From: Topomyia yanbarensis
Lineage: Eukaryota; Arthropoda; Insecta; Diptera; Culicidae
Direction of reading: 5' to 3'
Length of the DNA stretch: 64,000 nt
NCBI RefSeq assembly: GCF_030247195.1
Contig: NC_080670.1
Coordinates: 213,826,546-213,890,545 of the forward strand
This document shows positions 44,010 to 54,600 of this stretch, one piece after another. Position numbers and translations under genes: made by a program. The first letter of the stretch is position 1. Each line of letters opens with the position of its first letter. The notes beneath the pieces were generated by a model. It was not told the DNA's origin and did not search any database. It was given only the letters and a program-made list of their open reading frames with translations.

Positions 44010-47000
44010 AACTATTTACTTGCATCATCATAGCGTCGGAATGTGTTTGAGCGGTGCTTTCGAATGCTGTTTTGTCATCCTGGGACAAGTTCGGATTCGT
44101 TTTGTCGCGATACGAAAATCGTAATGCAATTTTCACTTTTCTTTATTTCCTTTTATCGGTGCTCCGATCTATGATTTCTATAGTATCATATCAATAAATA
44201 TGACATACAGAGATATAGTTCATGCGGTTTGTTTTTACAATTTAATTTAGCTTGTTTTTGTAGTTTTTTTCTTCTTTTTTTCTTTTTGCAATTTAATTTA
44301 AATAAATAATTTAAACTTCTTATTTTATCTTAAATTTCATTAAAAGACGACTAAAGGACTTTTTTTTTCTCTCAATTTATAGAAGTAATATTTCGTTTAA
44401 TTTAATAGTTTTCTTCGCTTACGCTTATACCTTTACTTGTTTTGTAGTTTTACATCGTGATAAAACGTAATTACAAATTACAATAACATAAAATTTGACT
44501 AGCTATGAAGTTTTCACTTTTTTTTTCTCCTCCGTCAGCAAAGGTGTTGCGAGGGAGGTGTTGTTTTTATTTTACTTTCCAGTAAACACAATGCTTTCTG
44601 TCCCATTTACTAGAGCCATCATCGGCCTACTTGTGTGTGTCTCAAAAACAGCAATCCGCTCTGTCTGTCAGGTCAGGTTACGCGATTGACGCACGATTCC
44701 GATTGGAAACGAACCTTACCACGTGGTATGCATTTTATTCAGTGTCTGATTTTCTTCTGCCTTTTGAAACTGTCTCGTTTGTTAAAGCAGAAACAACTTT
44801 GTTATTTTCGAATGCGATTTACTTAGTAACTGTGTACTTTCTTATCACGCTTAATTTGCATTATTTGTTCGATTACAGAATTACTGATTTTGACCTACCT
44901 CATATTAATCCAAAGTCACACTTTTCAATGCAAAGTGCTGATCCTTTCGTCACTTGCAACTGAAAAATCTAACGATAGAGGTTTTGCGACATCAAAGCAG
45001 AATTAAAGCGCTAAGAGATGTACACTGAAACGAATCCCCATCGTTTTATTCTTGATACTGAGAGCGACTGAAAACATCTCACGTCAAACGTCAGGGTTAG
45101 GTCAAATCAACGTAATTTGGGGTAGCGTTGATTTTATACCACACAATACAGACGAGACAGACAGAGTCAAACAGGTATGGGCGTTTACTAGGTGCGCCTC
45201 TATGTATAATACAAATTACCCTGCCGGGGTTCATGTTTTTGCTTGAATAGGGGTTATGGTTGTTCTTGATGTTATTATTGCTAGAGCTAACTTAAAACGA
45301 CATAATCGACTATTATTATTTATCCTAACATTAATAACAGTTCGGGAAGGGGGAGCATAGTATTGCTAGTGTGGGGGCAGAGGAGGGACTTAGAAAGATA
45401 ACTATCTGTTAGTGCTATATACATTGGGAGTAGGCAGAAGGGCGAAAGGGTGTTAGATTACACACCGATATACATTTAAGGAAAAAGGATGAGGAAATGG
45501 GATTTAGAACAAAAGGGAGGTTGTAAAAATCACAGCTTTTATAATCAACACAAAGTATGTATGATGTATGAACAATGAGGCGCTTTGTTTTCTCGGAAAA
45601 TGAGAAACTTTTTAGGTTTTTCTACTACGCGTAGCTACGTTAAAATGTGAGCCTCGAATGGGCACCTTTAATCTGCGCGGGAAGGACAAATTTTACTTCA
45701 CTCCGTGTGGCTTTCTTCAACCAATTCTGAGAACCGACTCAGGCTATTCTTAAGTCACCCGAAGTAACTAAAATCGGGTGAAAAAAGGCACGTGTCGTGA
45801 GGTGAGATTAGTCGTCTTACGTCACACACCGCGCAGAATAAGGATAGGAGGGCTTTACAAACACGCTTGATTCACAATATGTCCGTGAAAGTTTGGTTTT
45901 TTTTATCAACGAGCACGCGATTCGAATGTTTTTTTTTGATTTGCTTGAGAAAAAGTTTAGTTTATCAAGCGATGTGTGATGTAGATGGATGATAATGATC
46001 TATTATTGAGCATTTCAATTATAGGTTACCCTTTTGAAAAAAAAACAACGCAACTTGTTCAGTGCAGTGGTTGATTCGTTTAGGAAATAAACTGTTTTCA
46101 TTGCAGGTCCAGGAAAATTTACACATAAATATTCCTATCTAATGGTAATTGAATTTTATTTCCATAAACTTTTGCGAAAATTAAGCATCGTTTCACCTTG
46201 GAAATTTCGACGCCTTGGGCTACAAACTTTGTTAATGTTGCTTAGCAATCGATGACAGCCAGATGCATCGCAGCAATCGATAAAAATCGGGCAAGTTGTT
46301 TTAGCAAAATAAAAATACAATAAACGTGTAGTTTTTTTACAGGTTTTTACAGAGAAATCTTTTATATAGACTCACAGGAATCCCATTAATCATTTATCGA
46401 TAAAAACCAGGCGGAAGTGACGAACAATAAAGTGTCCGTTTGGAAATTCATTTCGAAACCCTTTTATGTACGGTATCTACCTTCCAACTAGCCATATCAT
46501 GCCAGTTGAAAAAAAATCGATACCTAGCATTTCGCATCATTTCAGAACTAAACAAAACCAACCACCGCCGTCCAAGATCTGACAAAATCAAGTGCGCTTT
46601 GTTTCCGTTATCAATCGCAAGGTGTACCGGATATTTTTCCGCTTCCAGCATCCTGGAATGCACGAACTTTTATGCCGCGAGCCTCTATCCGAAGATAGAT
46701 AAACTGATCTTTTCGTTTTGTTTTCCACTCAATTTTTATGTCGTTAATAATAAGGACCCTACGAATAGTTTTGGTATCATTAGCATTCTCTTATATCATT
46801 TTTTTCCTCGCTTGTATGCATTTTGTTATTGTTTTTCTCTTCATCTGACTGCGTGTGGTTGTTTTCTTGTTTTACTCACACACACACCCACGCGCATATA
46901 AATAAGCTACAAGCGAACGATAATCTGAGATCGGAATAGTTATTATTAAACATATTGGTTTGCTTATATCCTTCAATCTACAAGTGTCACGAAGATACAA

Positions 47001-47568
47001 TTTTTCGAGCAATGATCCAAAATGATTAGCCTAGAACTGTGATCAAAGCGTTTTGTGTAGGTGGCTATAATAGGTTTCGCAAGGTAAAATAAAGCAGAAA
47101 CATGTACTGACTATAGACAATTAAATAGAGAAACAAAAAAATAACAATGATTACTGTACAGGAAAATTAGGGAGGAAACTAAAAAAGGCTATACTCTGGG
47201 TTTTAAGTACGGAATCGACCTCGTTAAAATAAATTTAGTATTTATGGTCCACCATAGCGACAGACGATTGAAATAGACGTACCTAGGAATTAGTGGGGGC
47301 GATGAATTAAGACCATGCTATTGGTTCTGTTTCTGTTTGATATCATTCTACAACAATAAGTTTGCGTGAAACATTGAATTCGGTTTTTTCCTGGATACTA
47401 CTACTGATGATAATCGTTCGAAGCTCTAAACTGTACCCTAATGCTGTTAATAATTTACTTATAAGTTGTGTATGTTTTTTAGTTTTTTTTTTGCGTTTTG
47501 CCTAATTTGTTATATCTCTGTACTTGACCAAGTTGTCGGTATAGATAAAAGCGTATTTTTTTACTAGT
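44010..47568. other. Anonymous AT-rich region, probable 3' side of the JAZF1 gene
   Basis: No gene or clear transposon is recognisable. Because the JAZF1 stop codon lies at 48,178 on the minus strand, the right part of this region (next to the gap) is expected to contain its 3' UTR and polyadenylation site, but I cannot fix the end. The frame at 46,440-46,901 (plus strand, 153 aa) lacks any motif and I do not call it. Confidence 0.4.
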
Positions 47569-48068
47569 NNNNNNNNNNNNNNNNNNNNNNNNNNNNNNNN
47601 NNNNNNNNNNNNNNNNNNNNNNNNNNNNNNNNNNNNNNNNNNNNNNNNNNNNNNNNNNNNNNNNNNNNNNNNNNNNNNNNNNNNNNNNNNNNNNNNNNNN
47701 NNNNNNNNNNNNNNNNNNNNNNNNNNNNNNNNNNNNNNNNNNNNNNNNNNNNNNNNNNNNNNNNNNNNNNNNNNNNNNNNNNNNNNNNNNNNNNNNNNNN
47801 NNNNNNNNNNNNNNNNNNNNNNNNNNNNNNNNNNNNNNNNNNNNNNNNNNNNNNNNNNNNNNNNNNNNNNNNNNNNNNNNNNNNNNNNNNNNNNNNNNNN
47901 NNNNNNNNNNNNNNNNNNNNNNNNNNNNNNNNNNNNNNNNNNNNNNNNNNNNNNNNNNNNNNNNNNNNNNNNNNNNNNNNNNNNNNNNNNNNNNNNNNNN
48001 NNNNNNNNNNNNNNNNNNNNNNNNNNNNNNNNNNNNNNNNNNNNNNNNNNNNNNNNNNNNNNNNNNNN
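47569..48068. other. Assembly gap, exactly 500 N
   Basis: Unknown bases. The round length indicates a scaffolding placeholder of unknown true size. It lies 110 bp beyond the JAZF1 stop codon, inside the presumed 3' UTR, and does not affect the coding exons. Confidence 0.99.
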
Positions 48069-48177
48069 AATTAATGAAACAAAAAGAAAACCCTCGCAAA
48101 CCGCGAACAGTTCCGGGTATCGGTTCGCGCTGCGATTACCTCCATCACTTTCTCAGCAGTAGGTTCTTGAGTATCGG

Positions 48178-48608
48178 CTACGTCTCTTCGGTTTGCAGCT
48201 GACTCACTAGAGTAGCCGCCGACAGCACAGCCGAATTTTTGCTAGTTACCAGCGTGGAACCGTTCGTACTAACGCCCCCACCACCACCACCACCACCACC
48301 GCCTGTTCCATTACCACCGGCTGTAGTGGCGCCACTAGGAGCGGAAATGTTTCCACCTCCTCCACCACTGCCGGTGCTGTTCGCACTGGCCCCATTCGGA
48401 CTGATCGGTGTTAGTGGGAGCAGATTCTCCTGACCGGTACCGGCAGCATTCATCAGTGTCAGCTTGGGTGATGTTGCCGGCGTCAGAATGCCCAGATTGT
48501 CATACTTGCCATTCGGTGAACCGGCTGACGAAGATGATGACGACGACGACGACGAAGACGACGAGGACGACGACGAAGATGACGATGATGAGCTCGAGGA
48601 CGACGAAG
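48178..48608 (-). CDS. JAZF1: JAZF1 exon 6: 27-serine tract and C-terminal tail
   Basis: The acceptor CTATTTTAG joins in phase to exon 5 and opens directly into 27 consecutive Ser codons (TCN plus one AGC). AGSPNGKYDNLGILTPATSP follows, then a Gly-rich stretch with ten Gly, and the end SQLQTEET with TAG at 48,178-48,180. Homology to the family's short C-terminus is not evident, so the tail rests on splice phase and composition rather than conservation. Confidence 0.75.
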
Positions 48609-51600
48609 CTAAAATAGAAGGGGTTGAATATGGGTTTAGTAGGCATGGCTCGGTAGGACGTTTTGGTTTTGAGTGCTAGAAAAAAAAAACGATGCATCGA
48701 AGCATGCGTGTTTTCGTGTTCAATTTGTAGTTGTCAGTTTGAGTGAAAATTGCTGTTTTCAAACCACTTCATCTACTTGTGTTCAATTTTTGCAAGATTG
48801 GAAAAGATCTGAGGTTACGCATTAACTATGAAAAGGTGGCAAAGTTATAACTTTGCCAATAATCGATAGGTTTGGATCATTTGTCCAACAGCCGACTTCA
48901 AAAAAAAAAAGCTTCTCTGTATTATGCTAGTACGCAAATCAAAAATTCGTTCGTACAGTAACTCTGACAGTTCAGAAGTGTTCTAATCTCTGTGCAGTGT
49001 GTTATTGGACGGTTTGTCTCGGTATTGCTTTGTGCTCGTTCTCAAGGCCACATTTCTAAGTCTGATTGTTCACGCAGCAAAAGTTAAACGAAAGCCAGTG
49101 TCACTGGCTTCCTCTCCGGACGGCTAAATGGTGGTCGAATCGACTCCCAAGGCTCTCTTGAACCAAAAAAAATGTCGAGAGCTCTCAACCGGTCCATTTG
49201 AGGTCTTTTTTGTCGGCCTAAAACTGAATCGCTGATTTTTTTTACAGATTTCCAAAGATCTGACAGAACGGTTCTCAGTTGTGACTGAAGTATCAAAGGT
49301 CCGCTCAGACATCTTTATCTAGTCTAGGCTACTTGTAACCCGTCAGGGTAACAATTTAGCACTGGATGGAAATATATCTGTGCATTGTTTACGTTAGATA
49401 TGATCGTTCGCTTTTTACGTTAAATTTTTATATTTTCGTTTGTGAATGATTTTGTTAGTTCACATAGGCGTAAAAAAATTTGTTGTACATTTGTATACAC
49501 GTAACATAGGGTTTAGTTAGGACACTGCTCTCCTCTTGCTGCAATAAGTGTGCTGGTTATGCTACACATACAGATGACAGCTATGCGGCGATGGTTTTTT
49601 GGTGGAGTGAAAACGGCGGCCATCGTGAAAAAAACCGAAAGTGACAAACCACGGCGTCCGTAAACAGTGCTGTTTTTCGGGACCGTTTCCCGCCACGTTT
49701 AACCGGGTGGTGAAGTGCGCGCGTGCGACAGATAAAAACCCTGTCGAACAGTGCCGGCTCGTGATTCGGGCGCAGTGTGGTATAGTGTGGTGTCGGTTTG
49801 CCAAAAACGGTTAGCTAATTGTAAAGGAGTTCTTTCGCTACCCCGGCTAATTAACAAGAAACCGAACACCGACCGTTCTCGTTGTGGAGGATCCGTCGAA
49901 CGAGACAAGCTCTCCTCCACAGTTAATCGCCAAGGAGAACGAAGCATGGCGGACTCCCCCTGGGAAGATCCCTGCGCGGATCGTTTACGGCGAGTAGATG
50001 ATCTGGTGATTTATCACCACCGTCGCTAGGGAGGTTCCAATAAAGGAACCAAGCACACCTCCCTAGCTAAGAACCAAGGACCGCTGCCGGAGCAGCAAAC
50101 GTAAATCGCGAGAACTCGGCCGTTGTTGTACCGGGCGGTCGGAAGAAACCGCCTGTCATATCTGCCACCAGCAGCATCATTGAAGTGTGCAGAACAGAGG
50201 AGATCGGAGTAAACAATCACGATAAAATTTAGTTTATTTGTTTTCCCTTTTTTGTTTTGTTTACATACGAAAAGCCGAAATTCCGGTAGACGCACCTAGG
50301 CCGCCCCGAAAAGAAGGGTACGCCGGGCGAACAAGAACCCGAGTAGTGGGCAAACCCCTACTTACAAACTAAAAGCAGTCAAACGGTATTGCTTGCTGGG
50401 AGCACTTTACACGCGACCATAATGTGAACATTCCAGCGGTAAGGGTAGAAAAAGCAGGTGTCGTCAACGATGAAAGTTTGACAGTACGGACTGTTTTAGA
50501 GACCGCTGATTTTAGGCGGTGAAAATACTGGACGTGTTAATCGCGGAAGATGGTTCGAGAACATACCCCCAATCTAATTCTTATCGTGTTATCTTCGCTG
50601 GTACCGCTTTACCGAATTACATCCTTTTGCACAAGGTCCGTCTATATTCCATACCGCGGGTCATCAATTGCACGAAGTGTAAACAATTGGGTCACACAGC
50701 CACCCATTGTAGCAATAATAAGTGGAAAATGCCGTGCGGTACAGAATGCACAGTAAGGACACAAACTGCACGGGGATAAACTAAAACGCCACCATCCTCA
50801 ACCAACCTCTATGGTCTCTAGTCTCCTAGCGAGGCTGATGGCTCGCAAGGGGGACCATTTACTAGGGTGCCTGGAAGTCCTAGGATGAGGAGGCATATTA
50901 TCTCTCCGGGGGGCTCCGAAAATGACATTTCTTGACAGTGCTGCAACCAAATCGAAGCAAGTAGCTCCTGGTCTCCGAGGATTAGGTTTAGAGAGGAGGT
51001 TTCCAGCGCTTCCCGGAACATCAAAAATCCCAAATGTTCCTTGGTTTCAATTCGAGGGCGATCGCAGCGTACTGGAATTTTCAAACTCTCGGGCATGCTG
51101 GACTGGATAGTAAAAACTTTCAATATTACTATTAAAAGTCTTATGCTAGATTTTCTATCTACAGTAACAACATTTTTGAAGCAGTTGACTTCTTTTCAGC
51201 AGATTGTATTCTTCGATGGCTAATCCATCAAATGAGTTGAAGGATTTAATCACTGTTCTACAGTGGAATTGCAGAAATATCATCCCAAAAATCGACTCCT
51301 TTAACAAATTTATAAATAGGTTTTCATTGGTGATTGGTGATTACGTGGCTTCTCTTCTGTCGGTTCTCACGGTAAAGAGGGACAAGTCTGTCTCTGCCAG
51401 GAGACATGTTGGTATACTTGAGCGATTCGTAGTTATGCTGCATAAGCTCGACTCCTGCCAGCAGAAGACAAAAGATTAGTCCGTAAGATTTTAAGCCATT
51501 TGAGTAGTATGGCTCTAGATTTTCAGAACTTTCCCTACTCAGTAAGCTGTAGTGGTCCGTCTCCAACAAAAAAAGCTCTAGCTAATTGAATATCGTTAAA

Positions 51601-54600
51601 AAGCAAAAAAAAATATAAATAGTTTGAGTTGTGATGCATTTGCATTATGGGAAGCTTGTGAGCGATCTTTGGGATACGGCCCGGCGTATGCGAAACCGAA
51701 GTTGTACTAACGAGAGCGTGAAATATTCAAACCGTTTGATATTCGCCTTCGCTAAGAAGATTTGTCCGGATTCTACTCCAGCACAGAAGACTTACCGGAC
51801 TGCATTCCCTCGCGATACCGCGAACTTTTAATTTGCTCTCTTATCATGCAATAATAAAGCCCCAGGGCGTGACAGAATCAAATTCAACTTGTTGAAAAAC
51901 CTTCCAGTCACTGTCAAAAGACGTTTGTGGAGTTTAATAGGTTTCTTGAGGGTAACATTGTCCCATGCGATTGGAGACAAATGAGTGTCATTGTCATCCA
52001 AAAAACCAGGAAAACCAGCCTCCGATCACAACTCGTATCGACCGATTGCAATGCTGTCATGTAGCTGGAAACAGTCTCGACAGTCGCAGAGAATGTAATG
52101 TCGTTTTATCAGTGAGTGAATCGAAGGCCCGCAAACGGTGGATCATTTGTACTTCAAATTTCAAATTGAAACTAGAGAACTGTAACTAGCCGTAGGCCTC
52201 TGAGACCCCTTGAGGGTTAAATTCGCTCTGAGAAGCTGCACCAGCATGGTCTTTCAATAACTTTGAACAATTTGTTGCTACATTTGCTGTCTGAAAAGCG
52301 TCTGTGCTTCGCACATGGTGATCTATCGATTTAGGTACATGGGTCTTCCCCAAGATTTTGTTCGCCACGTTGGGAGCGGCTCGAAATAGCATCTATTCCA
52401 GAACGGACGACTGACGAAGTAATGCTCCCTCACGAGGCTGGTTTTCTGAATGATAATCGCAGGAGAGAGCCATTGCGTAGAGCTCGAATGCGGATATTCC
52501 TAGTCTTTCGGTATTCGGAAGATGAACCTAAGCTGTCTTGATTCCATATCCACGATGCCATAAATACTCCAAGATCCTTGGCGTGATAGCTAAACTGAAT
52601 CGGGTGGCGTTTCCGTGTGACCGAGCATTTACTCGGATTCAAAACCGGTCTAATCCCGTATTTATCGAATAATTTTCATGTCATCGGTGAAATATACGAG
52701 ACGTCCTTTTAATTTAATATTGATGTCATTAAAATAGAGGAGGAAAATTACTGGGCCGAGGTGGTTTCCTTGCGAGATGTCGGATGTATCACGAAATGGT
52801 GCAAACAGTCCTTAAAGCTGATTTAGAGTTGCCTTCCATCGAGGTTCGAACGAAATCAGCGTAGTAGTCCTCGACCGAGTTTGACCAGTCGAAGGCCGCA
52901 GTGAATGAAAATAGGTTCCAAACAACCAACTCGAACAGTTTGGATACCCTCGAGAATTATCGTTGTTCGATTTGTTCCCTTTTTATGTACCGAAAACATG
53001 TGGGTTGTTTTCCAACAAAAGGGGAAGTATTCGCGTCGCGAGAGATACCTCGTAGACTCGTCAAAGGGGTTCAAGGAGCCCGCTGATGCACTTTTCTACA
53101 ACAATTGGACCCGGAGAGCTAGGTTCGGTTGACAAAGCCTCCTAAAGATGGAGTAAGATTCGCGACAGCGGTGACTTGTGGTGTAAGGCGCACTTCGGGA
53201 AACACCTGGCAGATTTTCTTAGTGTCGGTGCCTGAAATTCCATTTAATGACATACAAGATGATTAGCCGGATTCTTTTCGCTGCTCATTAACATACTTCC
53301 AGTACGACCTTGGCTTAGATTTCAGTTGACGCTCGACGTTTTGCTGGTGTCAGAAAAAGGTGTCGTAGTTAGCGTTTTTAAAATCATGGACGATAGAGCT
53401 TGTGACGGCTTCCAGGTTCACTCCTAGGTTACCAGCGAGTACAAGATGCAAGAAGTAGTGGTTGTAGTGATGACGCACATTCTAAAGGAGTCGGAGCAAT
53501 GCAGCAGCACGGAACGTAATCCCGAACGCTGAAAAAGATCCGTTGTTGATTTACAGAAGAGTTGTGCTGCTGTAGCTGACCAGTATACAACTGGCATTGT
53601 TGATAATAACATAACAGGTCAGGGACGACGATCTAAGCGATGCAAGAAACGCAGGAAAGATGTACATCGATCGGCCTCGGATCACGCATTCTATCAGGTA
53701 AAAAATACCTGTCACACAGATACAGATTACGATTGTCAAGTTTCACTGAAAGCCACACTTGCTCGGAGCTCTCCCACCGGTCATCGTTGATCACTTGTGT
53801 TTTTATACCGTGGCGTATGGCAATCAGCACACCACCACCTAATTTCCTATGGTTGTTGACAGAACACTTCTGCCGAACCACGTCTCGATCAAGGCGATGA
53901 CGCCATAACAGTAGCCCATATTATTATTATTTCCTGATTATACATCATGTTAACATGATTTAATCTGTTCCACAATATTCCGCCACGTCACTCGGTCAGT
54001 TGCTCCTTGTCTCCAACCTCTCAGGTGCCCGATACTCGCCAGGTTCTGCTCCACTTGGTCCAGCCACCGGAAACGCTAATGAGTGTGTCAACCTCCTCGA
54101 ACTCGTCGCCGTCGATCGTAATACTACTGCCCAAGCGTTCCCTATCGCGATCAGTTCCGACAGCCAGCATGTACTTCGTCTGAGACACATTTATCTTCAG
54201 TACTACTCGTGCTGGTTCGCGCTTCAGTCGGGTATACAGATCTGCTACCGTCTTCTTGTTTCTACCGATTATGTCCACGTCGTCAGCGAAGTCCGGACCT
54301 CGTGAAAATCGTGCCCCGTATGTTGAACCCCGCTCTTCGCATTACACCTTCCAGCGCTATATTGAACAGCAGGCAGGACAACCCATCGCCTTGTCCCCTG
54401 CGTGTTTCAAACGGACCCGAGAGGCCGCCCGAAATTTTGACACAACACCTTACACCATCCATCGTAGCCTTAATCAGTCTTGGTAGCTTCCCAGCCGTTC
54501 TCGTCCATCATTTTCCATAGCTCTACACGGTCCACCGTGTCATATTCGGCTTTAAAGTCGATGAACAGGTGATGTGTCGGGACCTGATATTCACGGAATT

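Larger units (their letters stand above)
33620..44010 (-). pseudogene. Decayed Penelope-like retroelement, split by nested insertions
   Basis: Minus-strand pieces read in order as one Penelope-like protein. The N-terminal part (FSKQQLRLFNNGLNYAI) is at 43,750-44,005, and a segment with DKEEYDAQILQTLSNSS is at about 43,020-43,130. RT motifs follow: RIKRLPKVHKPGNEVKEIV at 36,050-36,110, MVSFDVAILFRSVSVEES at about 35,760-35,830, and NFYKQTKRVSMENSLSRFLC at 35,160-35,230. EIKIYKKPTNTRRVLVDTSN lies at 34,880-34,940. The C-terminal piece, with HTTSSQKVAEHVCNENHQLT, is at 33,725-33,830. The last segment resembles the region near the GIY-YIG endonuclease of canonical members, but the GIY-YIG core is not visible. 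Frameshifts and stops are many. Inserted within it are the SINE (43,175-43,694), the MITE with the full-length retrotransposon (36,130-42,946), a 390-bp insert and the fold-back element. Confidence 0.75.

Noticed and set aside
46440..46901. 153-residue plus-strand frame as a gene
   Set aside because: No recognisable motif, AT-driven composition and no flanking transposon or splice context.
47479..48099. 206-residue frame spanning the gap
   Set aside because: Almost entirely unknown bases; it exists only because N codons contain no stops.
48464..48679. Acidic plus-strand frame with a long Asp/Glu run
   Set aside because: It is the antisense shadow of the poly-Ser tract at the start of JAZF1 exon 6.
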